Shown piece by piece: positions 9,297-17,000 of a stretch of 40,760 nucleotides of DNA. Origin of the DNA: an uncultured Lachnospiraceae bacterium (GTDB lineage: Bacteria > Bacillota > Clostridia > Lachnospirales > Lachnospiraceae); assembly GCA_947623805.1 (NCBI GenBank), contig CANQHZ010000029.1, positions 1-40,760 of the forward strand, read 5' to 3'. The translations under genes were made by a program, and so were the position numbers. The first letter of the stretch is position 1, and every line of letters starts with the position of its first letter. The notes under the pieces were generated by a model. The model had not been told where the DNA came from. It did not search any database and saw only the letters and a list, made by a program, of their open reading frames with translations.

Positions 9297-9350
9297 TTAG
9301 GCATTTGCGAAACTCTATTCGAATGGTTTAGAACACCTTTCGCAATTACC
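9297..9350 (-). repeat. Short copy (A) of the dispersed GCGAAA palindromic repeat
   Basis: Read on the minus strand this 54-base unit goes from GGTAATTGCGAAAGGTGTTC to GAGTTTCGCAAATGCCTAA. Both outer arms match the flanks of copy C at 36160-36300 almost base for base, but the inner TTTAGGC palindrome is missing here. It sits 26 bases upstream of the ankyrin-GH43 start, probably inside its leader. Confidence 0.7.
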
Positions 9351-9434
9351 TGTTAAAAAATTAATGAGAGGAAAGAAGCCCTTTCATAAATAAAATAATA
9401 AACCAAAAATTAACAATAATCAAGCATACATCTC

Positions 9435-9464
9435 TTGTCGAAACACACCATTATGTGCTATTAT
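9435..9464 (+). promoter_or_regulatory. Putative sigma-A promoter of the GH105-pectinesterase operon
   Basis: TTGTCG (9435-9440) and TATTAT (9459-9464) are 18 bases apart, and TGC directly before the -10 makes it an extended -10. The transcript would begin near 9471, about 90 bases before the GH105 start. Confidence 0.45.
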
Positions 9465-9523
9465 TATATTTATAAGTAAGCGTACCGCTTGCTCACGGAA
9501 TAAATAGGCATTTGCAGACGTTT

Positions 9524-9537
9524 TGCAAACGCTTGAT
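9524..9537 (+). promoter_or_regulatory. cre/LacI-family operator-like site in the leader of the pectin operon
   Basis: TGCAAACGCTTGAT matches about 12 of 14 positions of the CcpA cre consensus, with an intact AAACGCT core. It lies downstream of the putative promoter and 13 bases before the ribosome binding site, a position suited to roadblock repression. A local LacI-type pectin regulator would have a similar site; no such regulator is in this window. Confidence 0.4.
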
Positions 9538-9562
9538 GAAATAATTAAAGGAGAGTATATCT

Positions 9563-10696
9563 ATGGCAATCGAAATTGTAGAAAAGTATGTAAACGAGCT
9601 TATTGACAGAAGCACACTCGAAGAACCCGTCTGGAACATTGAGAAAATCAGGGCGGGCAAAAAGGCGACATGGGATTATATTGACGGCTGTATGATTATG
9701 TCGCTCCTAGAGCTTTACAAGGTTACTGAAAATAAAAAATATTTTGAATTTGCCGAGAAATATATCGACCACAGGATAAAAGACGACGGCACTATAATGG
9801 GCTATGACAAAGACGAGCTGAACCTTGACAACATCAACGAGGGCAAAAACCTCTTTACTCTCTATGACCTCACTGGAAAGGAAAAATACGCCAAGGCGAC
9901 AGCGAACATTTACCAGCAGATTTTGGAGATGCCACGCACAAAGGAGGGCAATTTCTGGCATAAAAAAATATACCCCAACCAGGTATGGCTTGACGGGCTT
10001 TATATGGCGCAGCCCTACTATATGGAATACGAAAAACGCTTTAATGACAAGAAAAACTACAGCGACATATACAATCAGTTTTTCAATGTGGAAAAAAATC
10101 TTAAAGACGCGGAAACAGGGCTTTATTACCATGCTTATGACGCGGAGCGCAAGATGTTCTGGGCAGATCCTGAGACAGGGCGGTCAAAGAATTTCTGGCT
10201 GAGGGCATTAGGGTGGTTTTCAATGGCGCTGCTTGACACGCTTACGATTGCGGACAAGGATACGCCTGAATATGAGCATCTGCTCAAAATGTACAAGGAT
10301 TTGATAGATGCGCTGCTTAAATACCAGTCGCCAGAAGGAATGTGGTATCAAGTGCCGAACTTCCCAGACCGCGAAAAGAATTACCTCGAGACAAGCGGCA
10401 GCTCGATCATTGCGTTCTGCCTTTTAAGGGGCGCGCGCCTTGGCTATCTGCCAAAGGAATACAGCGAGTATGGCGTAAAGGCGTTCCACGGCATATGTGA
10501 CAAGTATTTATCCACGGTTGACGGTGAGATGAGCCTTGGCGGCATATGTCTGGTGGCAGGCTTAGGACCTGAAACTAATCCCAAACGCGACGGTTCATAT
10601 GAATATTATATGTCAGAGCCGATCGTAAAAGATGACGCGAAAGGCACAGCACCATTTTTGCTGGCTTATGCCGAGATGTGCAGGCTTGAAAAATAA
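9563..10696 (+). CDS. GH105 unsaturated rhamnogalacturonyl / glucuronyl hydrolase (YteR/YesR-like)
   Basis: The 377-residue protein matches the (alpha/alpha)6 barrel family that removes the delta-4,5-unsaturated uronic acid left at the end of pectin oligomers by lyases. Visible landmarks are the GCMIMSLLELY opening helix (about 42-52), WLDGLYMAQPYY (142-153) with the catalytic aspartate D144, and the FWLRALGWFSMALLD stretch near 214-228, the counterpart of the family R-x-x-G-W motif. Length is normal, and there is no signal peptide, so it works on imported oligomers in the cytosol. ATG 9563 follows AAGGAGAG. It is the first gene of an operon with the pectinesterase 21 bases and the esterase about 1 kb downstream. 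The call is firm; preference for rhamnogalacturonan over galacturonan products is inference. Confidence 0.9.
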   Translation: MAIEIVEKYVNELIDRSTLEEPVWNIEKIRAGKKATWDYIDGCMIMSLLELYKVTENKKYFEFAEKYIDHRIKDDGTIMGYDKDELNLDNINEGKNLFTLYDLTGKEKYAKATANIYQQILEMPRTKEGNFWHKKIYPNQVWLDGLYMAQPYYMEYEKRFNDKKNYSDIYNQFFNVEKNLKDAETGLYYHAYDAERKMFWADPETGRSKNFWLRALGWFSMALLDTLTIADKDTPEYEHLLKMYKDLIDALLKYQSPEGMWYQVPNFPDREKNYLETSGSSIIAFCLLRGARLGYLPKEYSEYGVKAFHGICDKYLSTVDGEMSLGGICLVAGLGPETNPKRDGSYEYYMSEPIVKDDAKGTAPFLLAYAEMCRLEK

Positions 10697-10717
10697 GGGA
10701 GAGGGCAGGACATATAT

Positions 10718-11686
10718 ATGGAAACCAAGGAGCTGTATGTATCAGCCGATAATGACGGGGAATTTTCTGCGATTGCGGACGCGCTTGCCGCTGCTGGAAA
10801 ATATGCGGGCATGAAGGTTGTTATCCGCATAGCGTCAGGAGTATATAAGGAAAGGCTTGAGATAAAGCAGGACAATATCTCATTTATCGGCTCAGGCGCA
10901 GACACCACCAAGATCACATTCTCCGATTATGCAAGAGAGACAATGCCAGACGGAGAAAAGCGAGGCACTTTCAGGACACCGAGCGTATTTGTGGATGCGA
11001 ATGATTTTTATGCGTGCGGCATAACCTTCAGCAATGAGGCAGGGCAGGGAGATGACGTGTGGCAAGCGCTTGCCATGTACGCGGACGGCGACAGGCTTGT
11101 TTTTGAAAAATGCCGTTTTGACGGATTTCAGGACACGCTTTTTACCGCTCCATTGCCCAAAAAGGAAAAGCAGAAAAACGGCTTTGTAGGACCTAAACAG
11201 TTTGCGCCGCGCACAGTCGGCAGACACTTATACAAGGACTGCTACATAGCGGGAAACATAGATTTTATTTTTGGCGGAGCGACAGCCTATTTTGAAAACT
11301 GCGAAATCTTTATGAAAAAGCGTGACAAGGAAAAAGGCGATAAGCCCCACGGCTACGCGACAGCGCCGTCAACCTTTGAAGGGCAGAAATACGGCTATGT
11401 GTTCAATCACTGCCGTTTCACAAGCGACTGTCCCAAGGAGTCGTGCTATTTGGGACGCCCTTGGAGAGACTTTGCAAAGTGCGTTATCATCAATTCAGAG
11501 CTTGGCGCACATATACGCAGGGAGGGCTGGCACGACTGGGACAAGAAAGAGGCCTGGGACACAATGTTTTTTGCTGAATACAACAACAGCGGCGAGGGCG
11601 CAAAGGGTGAGAGAGCGCCGTTTGTCAAGCTTCTCACAAAGGAGCAGGCAGATGAGTACACTCGTGAAAATGTGCTGGGCTTTTAA
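10718..11686 (+). CDS. Pectinesterase (pectin methylesterase, CE8)
   Basis: A 322-residue beta-helix enzyme that would remove methyl esters from galacturonate residues. Family active-site residues are present: Q116 in V-W-Q-A-L-A, Q138/D139 in GFQDTLF (D139 as acid), nucleophile D182 in GNIDFIFGGATAYFENC, and R247/W249 in YLGRPWR. Secreted pectin methylesterases carry a signal peptide or Pro region, but this one starts directly with the catalytic domain, so it most likely demethylates short imported oligomers. ATG 10718 follows AGGGAGAGG. It lies 21 bases after GH105 and 22 bases before the esterase gene, consistent with one transcript. Family identity is confident. Confidence 0.93.
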   Translation: METKELYVSADNDGEFSAIADALAAAGKYAGMKVVIRIASGVYKERLEIKQDNISFIGSGADTTKITFSDYARETMPDGEKRGTFRTPSVFVDANDFYACGITFSNEAGQGDDVWQALAMYADGDRLVFEKCRFDGFQDTLFTAPLPKKEKQKNGFVGPKQFAPRTVGRHLYKDCYIAGNIDFIFGGATAYFENCEIFMKKRDKEKGDKPHGYATAPSTFEGQKYGYVFNHCRFTSDCPKESCYLGRPWRDFAKCVIINSELGAHIRREGWHDWDKKEAWDTMFFAEYNNSGEGAKGERAPFVKLLTKEQADEYTRENVLGF

Positions 11687-11708
11687 AGTGTGCTGACAGG
11701 AGGGATAT

Positions 11709-12833
11709 ATGCAAAATTCAAATCCGAGGACTATATCAATTAGGAAATACTACGGCAGCCTTAAAAATATGGAGCAGAAGTTTGACCGTTATGCGAGAAA
11801 GGATTATTTTAAGGGCAGCACTGCAGAGGAATTTGATGAGTGGAAAAAGGCATCAAGGGCGGAATTGGGCATGCTTTTAGGGCTTGACAAAATGGACACA
11901 GACGCGCCTATGCTGCCTGAAATTTTGGAGAGAGAGACGCTTGAGGGCGGCATAGTGAGGGAGAAGGCTATTATCCAGACAGAGCATGATGTATGGATGC
12001 CTATGTATGTGCTTATTCCGCCTGTTTCAGACACTGCAGAGAGTAGCGGGCATAAGCGCAGGGTATTTACCGCCCCCCCCGGACACCAGGGAGCGGGAAA
12101 ATATTCTGTAGCGGGCTTTTATGATATACCCGCAGTCGCGGACGCTATCAAAAAATTTAACTATGATTACGGCTTGCAGCTTGCAAAGCTTGGCTTTGTA
12201 GTATTCTGTCCCGACTGCCGTGGCTTCGGCGAGCGGCGCGATGAGAAAAAGCAGGGTGATGAGGAGGAGGATTTTCTCACTTCGTCATGCTTTCATCTGT
12301 CGCATATGGCAGAGGCGATAGGCGAGACGGTCATAGGCATGTGTACATGGGATTTGATGAGGCTTATCGACTACATAGAATGGCGAGCGGCGCAGGGAGA
12401 TAATTTTGATACGGAAAACATATCATGCCTCGGCTTTTCGGGCGGCGGCATGCAGACGCTGTATCTGGCGGCGCTTGACGAGCGGATAAAGAATGTGTTT
12501 ATAAGCGGGTATATGTACGGATATAAGGATTCGCTCATGATTTTAAACGGCAACTGCAGCTGCAATTATGTGCCGCATTTGTGGGAGCATTTTGATATGG
12601 GCGATATAGCAAGCCTTATCGCGCCGCGCCAGCTTATGATTCAGTCCTGCCGCGACGACCACTTAAACGGTCCAAGGGGGCTTGACAATGTGTATGAGCA
12701 GATGGAAATCATAAAAAAGGCGTATGCGCTCTATGATGCTCAGGACAGAGTGGTGCACGATATTCACGAGGGCGGGCATTGCTGGCATGATGAAAATTTG
12801 AGGGATGTATTGAAAGGATTTAAGCTGGTTTGA
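11709..12833 (+). CDS. Alpha/beta hydrolase, probable carbohydrate (acetyl) esterase
   Basis: This 374-residue protein has an alpha/beta hydrolase core with a likely triad S244 (GFSGGG), D316 or D317 (QSCRDDH) and H357 (EGGH), plus an oxyanion-type TAPPGH loop near 121-126. The layout (about 100-residue N-terminal lid, C-P-D-x-R-G-F-G-E strand, GFSGGGMQT nucleophile elbow) resembles the Abhydrolase_7 / acetyl-xylan-esterase-like group. As the third gene of the pectin operon it could deacetylate galacturonan or rhamnogalacturonan oligomers; that substrate is inferred from context only. No signal peptide is visible. The start ATG 11709 follows AGGAGGG. The stop codon lies within a palindrome (12821-12847) that may end the operon. 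Confidence 0.8.
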   Translation: MQNSNPRTISIRKYYGSLKNMEQKFDRYARKDYFKGSTAEEFDEWKKASRAELGMLLGLDKMDTDAPMLPEILERETLEGGIVREKAIIQTEHDVWMPMYVLIPPVSDTAESSGHKRRVFTAPPGHQGAGKYSVAGFYDIPAVADAIKKFNYDYGLQLAKLGFVVFCPDCRGFGERRDEKKQGDEEEDFLTSSCFHLSHMAEAIGETVIGMCTWDLMRLIDYIEWRAAQGDNFDTENISCLGFSGGGMQTLYLAALDERIKNVFISGYMYGYKDSLMILNGNCSCNYVPHLWEHFDMGDIASLIAPRQLMIQSCRDDHLNGPRGLDNVYEQMEIIKKAYALYDAQDRVVHDIHEGGHCWHDENLRDVLKGFKLV

Positions 12834-12847
12834 TATAAACCAGCTTA
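12821..12847. terminator. Perfect 11-bp stem spanning the esterase stop codon
   Basis: TAAGCTGGTTT (12821-12831) and AAACCAGCTTA (12837-12847) pair perfectly around a 5-base loop that starts with the stop codon. There is no U tract downstream, so it may be a processing or attenuation hairpin rather than a classic intrinsic terminator. It separates the pectin operon from the Rpn-like gene 28 bases on. Confidence 0.4.
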
Positions 12848-12874
12848 AACCGTAGAAAAAACGGAGGACACCAG

Positions 12875-13861
12875 GTGCAGAGCAAAATATCAAAGATAAT
12901 TGACACATCTAAGCAGGAAGCCCAGTATGATGCCTGCGTAAAACGTATCCTATCTGAAAAGATAATACTTGCATGGATATTGAAGGAATGTGTTGATGAA
13001 TTTAAACAATATTCAATCCCCAAGATTATGAAAGAATGTATCGAAGGCGAGCCAAAGATATCTACAGTAGCCGTAGATCAGGATGAACTGGACTATACAG
13101 AAGATATAGACGAAACCGATATGGTAATCGAAGGACAAAACACAGAGGACAACTCAATCAAAGAGGGAAAGGTCTACTATGACATACGCTTTTACGCCGT
13201 AGTTCCCGACACAAAAGAGCCAATCCACTTGATAATAAACATAGAAGCGCAAAAAAGTGACAAAACTACATGCCCTATTATTAAGCGGGCAATATATTAT
13301 GTAAGCCGCATGATATCAGCCCAGAAAAATAAAGTTTTCACAAAAAGCCATTACGAAAAAATCCGTAAGGTGTACTCAATCTGGATTCATCTGAACGTAG
13401 ACGCGGGTAAAGCGAACAGCATTACAAAATACCGAATAGTCGAAGAACAGGTTGCTGGAAACGTATCAGAGAAGGAAAGCGACTATGATCTCTTAACTAT
13501 AATAATGCTAAGGCTTGGCGCGGCAAACGAAGCAGGCGACAGGCAAATATTGCGGCTGCTGGATGTATTGCTTTCGGCAGACATGAAGCCAAACGAAAAG
13601 AAATCAATTCTTGAAAAGGATTTTGACATTCCAATGTCAGCGAAAATGAGCGAGGAGGCGAATGTTATGTGCAACTTAGGTGAAGGAATCAGAGAACAGG
13701 CATATGAAAAGGCAACACAGTCAACGAGAATAGACGATGTACTTAATCTTATGAAATCATTCAAATTAAGTGCCGAGGAAGCGATAAATGCATTGTGCAT
13801 ACCCGATAAAGAGCGACAGTCCATATTAGATATGGTAGGCAAAAGGCTTGCCGCAAAATAG
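12875..13861 (+). CDS. Rpn-like PD-(D/E)XK nuclease family protein ("transposase" family)
   Basis: A 328-residue protein with the core of the Rpn/YhgA-like PD-(D/E)XK group: an opening helix (D-A-C-V-K-R-I-L-S-E-K-I-I-L-A), then VYYDIRFYAV with the catalytic aspartate, and LIINIEAQKS as the E-x-Q form of the nuclease motif (about residues 110-130), followed by RAIYYVSRMISAQ. Members promote recA-independent recombination in E. coli; many copies occur in Lachnospiraceae, often annotated as transposases though they are not classic insertion sequences. The C-terminus is helical. GTG 12875 follows ACGGAGGAC. The two nuclease motifs look intact. It is probably unrelated to pectin use and may be an accessory insertion after the operon. 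I see no terminal inverted repeats or target duplication. Confidence 0.8.
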   Translation: MQSKISKIIDTSKQEAQYDACVKRILSEKIILAWILKECVDEFKQYSIPKIMKECIEGEPKISTVAVDQDELDYTEDIDETDMVIEGQNTEDNSIKEGKVYYDIRFYAVVPDTKEPIHLIINIEAQKSDKTTCPIIKRAIYYVSRMISAQKNKVFTKSHYEKIRKVYSIWIHLNVDAGKANSITKYRIVEEQVAGNVSEKESDYDLLTIIMLRLGAANEAGDRQILRLLDVLLSADMKPNEKKSILEKDFDIPMSAKMSEEANVMCNLGEGIREQAYEKATQSTRIDDVLNLMKSFKLSAEEAINALCIPDKERQSILDMVGKRLAAK

Positions 13862-13889
13862 TAAATCATTTTAAAACAATATATCTTTA

Positions 13890-13932
13890 AACAATAGTGG
13901 CAGAGCAGTAAACATTCTCCGCCACTGTTGTT
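13890..13932. terminator. Hairpin downstream of the Rpn-like gene
   Basis: AACAATAGTGGC (13890-13901) pairs with GCCACTGTTGTT (13921-13932) with a single G-U pair, extended inward by GAG/CTC. It begins 29 bases after the stop. A T-rich run comes only 15 bases later, so termination is likely but not textbook. The remaining space up to 14119 holds no gene that I can support. Confidence 0.5.
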
Positions 13933-14119
13933 AGCCATTTCCGACTATTTTTTATTCTAAAATTTAATTTTAAAAATCATCTTTCCCTATTCCAGTTTTC
14001 CATTGCAAGCAACCATTTTTTACAGTATAATAAACACAGAAAACTATACAGAAAATACATACGCAAACACAGAATAACTTTTCAGAGCATCCCAAAACCA
14101 ATAATAGGAGGTAAAAACA

Positions 14120-14956
14120 ATGCAGTTTGGTATCAGATTACATGACGCGGTACAGCTTCCGCTTGACGGGCGTCTGGCGGCAGTACGTGAGCAGGGTTTT
14201 ACATGCGCACACCTTGCGCTTTCCAAGGTTATCACGGAAAATTCCGTAGCGGAGAGTGCGCTCACACCAGGATATGCCATGTATCTCAAAAAGCTTTTTG
14301 CAAAAAATGACCTTGATGTTGCCGTGCTTGGCTGTTATTTAAACCTTGCCAATCCCGACGCGGAGCAGTTAAGGAAGATACAGGACAAATATCTTGCAAA
14401 CATTAGGTTCGCGGCTCATTTGGGCGCGGGCGTAGTAGGCACGGAAACGGGCGCGCCGAATGTAGAGTACAAGTTTGAGGAGGCATGCTGGTCTGACGAG
14501 GCGCTTGATATTTTCATTAAAAATTTAAGACCTGTAGTAAAGTATGCCGAGCAGATGGGGGTACTTATGGCGATTGAGCCTGTAGTAAGGCATATCGTAT
14601 GCAATCCAAAGCGCGCGCGGATGGTGCTTGACGAAATTAATTCTCCAAATCTTCGTATAATTCTTGACCCTGTAAATTTGCTTGAGATTTACAATTATGA
14701 AAAGCAGGATGAGATAATTGATGAGGCGATAGAGCTTTTGGGTAAAGATGTGGCGGTTCTGCATGTAAAGGATTTTATCATAAAAGACAACAAGCTTGTA
14801 TCTGTTGGAGTAGGGCAGGGACAGTGTCATTGGGACAGGATTATTCCTTATATGAAAAAAGAAAAGCCGTATATGCATGCTACGCTTGAAGATACTAAGC
14901 CTGATAATGCGGTGGCGGCGCTGGATTATATTAAGGAGATTTATCAGAAATCGTGA
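14120..14956 (+). CDS. Sugar phosphate isomerase/epimerase (xylose isomerase-like TIM barrel)
   Basis: The 278-residue protein fits the AP-endonuclease-2 / IolE-like TIM-barrel family, whose members isomerise or epimerise keto-sugars with a divalent metal. Landmarks are GFTCAHLALSK near the N-terminus, GAGVVGTETGAP (metal-adjacent Glu), LMAIEPVVRHI (Glu ligand), LRIILDPVNLLE (Asp ligand) and VAVLHVKDF (His). The full barrel is present and the length is typical. ATG 14120 follows TAGGAGG. It is probably a single-gene unit between a hairpin at 13932 and the palindromic element at 14995. A role in uronate or other plant sugar metabolism fits the neighbourhood but cannot be read from the sequence. 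Confidence 0.82.
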   Translation: MQFGIRLHDAVQLPLDGRLAAVREQGFTCAHLALSKVITENSVAESALTPGYAMYLKKLFAKNDLDVAVLGCYLNLANPDAEQLRKIQDKYLANIRFAAHLGAGVVGTETGAPNVEYKFEEACWSDEALDIFIKNLRPVVKYAEQMGVLMAIEPVVRHIVCNPKRARMVLDEINSPNLRIILDPVNLLEIYNYEKQDEIIDEAIELLGKDVAVLHVKDFIIKDNKLVSVGVGQGQCHWDRIIPYMKKEKPYMHATLEDTKPDNAVAALDYIKEIYQKS

Positions 14957-14994
14957 GGGGATTTTTTAGAACTTAATGGTAATGGCAAGAGTCC

Positions 14995-15160
14995 GCCCGA
15001 ACAGGGACATATATCCCATTCAGACCCGCTTGCGCTTAGTGTGAAGCGTAGCGGTACTAAACTCAGCGGCGCTGCAAAAGGAGCTACGCTTTTGCAGCTT
15101 GCTTCGTTAAGTGCCGACGCTTCCCAATGGTCTTCATGGGATATATGCCCCTGTTCGGGC
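14995..15160. repeat. 166-base imperfect palindromic element, possible structured RNA or MITE-like repeat
   Basis: The outer 24 bases, GCCCGAACAGGGACATATAT and onward (14995-15018), are the reverse complement of 15137-15160 with one mismatch; pairing continues partly for about seven more bases. Inside, GAAGCGT pairs with ACGCTTC (about 15043 and 15115), and CTGCAAAAG/CTTTTGCAG form a perfect 9-bp hairpin. The whole piece could fold as one long branched stem. It lies in the 399-base gap between the isomerase and hydrogenase genes; the rest of that gap (15161-15355) is AT-rich and shows no gene. Confidence 0.75.
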
Positions 15161-15355
15161 TAGGTTATTGGCTAGTGTTAAAAAATACTTAGAGATTATG
15201 AGTGCTTTTGTTGATGGCTGATGATAATGTTTTTGGATGACAAGAATTTTTGGCATGATTAATTTATTTAATATATTGCAATATCGTTAAATTTATGTCA
15301 AAATAGCAAAGGAGTTATTGAGCGCTTACGCATTTGAAAGGACATATTTTTTGAT

Positions 15356-16837
15356 ATGAGAGGAATAGATACACAGGTACGCAAAATCAGGCGGCGGATT
15401 TTTAAGGAAGTAGCGAATATGGCATACAATTCCACGAATCTGGTCGATGATATGGAGGCATTGCCGTATAAGCTTGTTGATGCTGAAAATTCTCCTTACT
15501 GGGGCAATATATACAGGGAGCGTGAGATTATAAGGGAGCGTACCCGCCTTGCAATGGGAATGTCGCTCCGCCCCGAAGATGAGCCAGTTCAGGTAAGCCA
15601 AGGCGTGGAGGAGAGCAATATCGACGAGAAATATTATGAGCCTCCTCTTATGCAGGTAATTTCCTCAGCGTGCAATGCGTGTCCTGAAAATAAATATGAG
15701 GTCACGGACAAGTGTATGGGCTGCCTTGCGCATCCCTGCAATGAAGTGTGTCCAAGAGGCGCGATTACTATGGTAAACGGCCGCTCGATAATAGACCAGC
15801 AAAAATGCATAAAATGCGGAAAGTGCAAGACTGTATGTCCATACGATGCTATATCGCATCAGCAAAGACCATGCGTAGCCCATTGTGGCGTGAATGCCAT
15901 AAAGTCGGACAGCCACGGCCGCGCCGTGATTGACAGTGAATTATGCGTTTCATGCGGTCAGTGCATGGTGAGCTGTCCGTTTGGGGCGATAGCTGATAAG
16001 TCGCAGATTTTCCAGCTTATACGCGCCCTGCAGTCTGGCAGGAATATTATTGCTCAGGTGGCGCCTGCGTTTGTAGGTCAGTTCGGACCGAATGTGACGC
16101 CAGATATGATAAAGACAGCGTTAAAGGAGCTTGGCTTTTACGACGTATATGAAACGGCGATAGGCGCGGATATAGGCGCTATGACAGAGGCGGAGCATTA
16201 TGTTGCTAAGGTGGCGACGGGAGAGCTGCCATTTCTGCTTACGTCATGTTGTCCGTCTTGGTCAATGCTTGCAAAGAAATTTTTTCCTGAGACAATAGAC
16301 AAAATCAGCAATGCGCTCACTCCTATGGTAGCGACAGCGCGTATCATCAAAAAGGAACACCCAGACGCGGGCGTTGTCTTTATAGGTCCGTGCGCGAGTA
16401 AAAAGCTGGAGGCAAGCAGGCGCACCGTGCGCTCAGACGTGGATTTTGTGATTACATTCGAGGAATTGACGGGAATGTTTGAGGCAAAGGGGATTCTGCT
16501 TGACGAGATAAATGCGCTTGACACGCTGGAGGGCGCTACGGCGGCAGGCCGCGGATACGGCGTGGCGGGAGGTGTCGCAAGCGCGATAGAGGAGTGCATA
16601 AAGGAGTATTACCCCGACACGGAAATTCATATAGAGCACGCGGAGAGCCTTTCAGAATGTAAGAAAATGCTGATGCTTGCAAAAGCGGGCAAAAAGCAGG
16701 GATGTCTGATAGAGGGGATGGCGTGTCCAGGCGGGTGTGTCGCGGGCGCAGGCACAAACATAGCCATATCGACAGCGGCAAAGGAGCTTTTAACCTTTAA
16801 AAATTCCACAGAAGAAAAGCTCCCAAAACGAAAATAA
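15356..16837 (+). CDS. Monomeric [FeFe] hydrogenase-like protein with 4Fe-4S clusters
   Basis: The protein (493 residues from ATG 15356, or 472 from ATG 15419) has a Cys-rich N-terminal half with ferredoxin-like motifs (C-x2-C-x2-C-x3-CP at 151-161 and 197-207, plus extra cysteines at 106-132) and a C-terminal H-cluster domain with TSCCPSW (296-302), PCASKK (345-350) and MACPGGC (455-461). This suggests electron transfer between ferredoxin and protons/H2 in the cytosol. L2 reads GPC where classic hydrogenases have MPC, and L3 ends GAG rather than GGG, pointing to the less-studied group B-like branch. AAGGAAG 8 bases before 15419 slightly favours that start. It appears monocistronic; maturases are not in the window. 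Confidence 0.85.
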   Translation: MRGIDTQVRKIRRRIFKEVANMAYNSTNLVDDMEALPYKLVDAENSPYWGNIYREREIIRERTRLAMGMSLRPEDEPVQVSQGVEESNIDEKYYEPPLMQVISSACNACPENKYEVTDKCMGCLAHPCNEVCPRGAITMVNGRSIIDQQKCIKCGKCKTVCPYDAISHQQRPCVAHCGVNAIKSDSHGRAVIDSELCVSCGQCMVSCPFGAIADKSQIFQLIRALQSGRNIIAQVAPAFVGQFGPNVTPDMIKTALKELGFYDVYETAIGADIGAMTEAEHYVAKVATGELPFLLTSCCPSWSMLAKKFFPETIDKISNALTPMVATARIIKKEHPDAGVVFIGPCASKKLEASRRTVRSDVDFVITFEELTGMFEAKGILLDEINALDTLEGATAAGRGYGVAGGVASAIEECIKEYYPDTEIHIEHAESLSECKKMLMLAKAGKKQGCLIEGMACPGGCVAGAGTNIAISTAAKELLTFKNSTEEKLPKRK

Positions 16838-16880
16838 GAATTGAATTAAATAAGAATTGGACTAAATAAAAATTGGATTA
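16833..16880 (+). repeat. Three tandem copies of a 16-base AT-rich unit
   Basis: AATAAGAATTGAATTA, AATAAGAATTGGACTA and AATAAAAATTGGATTA follow each other exactly. The first copy overlaps the hydrogenase stop codon, and the array ends 14 bases before the ribosome binding site of a 31-codon gene. Confidence 0.85.
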
Positions 16881-16904
16881 AAATGCAATGCTTGGGAGGT
16901 CTAT

Positions 16905-17000
16905 ATGCTCGATTTTATTATAGAGGCATTGTCAGAGATTGCGGATTTTTTTATTACTTTTTGGGCAGATAAGTTTATTGATAAGCACACATCAAAATAA
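16905..17000 (+). CDS. 31-residue mini-protein, amphipathic/hydrophobic
   Basis: This short frame starts at ATG 16905, 7 bases after a strong GGGAGG site, and ends with TAA at 16998-17000. It begins MLDFIIEALSEIADFFITFW and then turns basic (ADKFIDKHTSK). The acidic-hydrophobic first half with a Trp/Phe-rich centre and a Lys/His tail suggests a membrane-associated amphipathic helix. I cannot assign a family. The gene lies between the 16-base tandem array and repeat copy B, in a 338-base gap before gltX that would otherwise appear empty. The strong ribosome site and sensible composition support translation; homologues would be needed to confirm it. Confidence 0.6.
   Translation: MLDFIIEALSEIADFFITFWADKFIDKHTSK

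Noticed and set aside
12875-13932. Insertion sequence around the Rpn-like gene
   Set aside because: No terminal inverted repeats or target duplication could be found; the "transposase" label of this family is historical.
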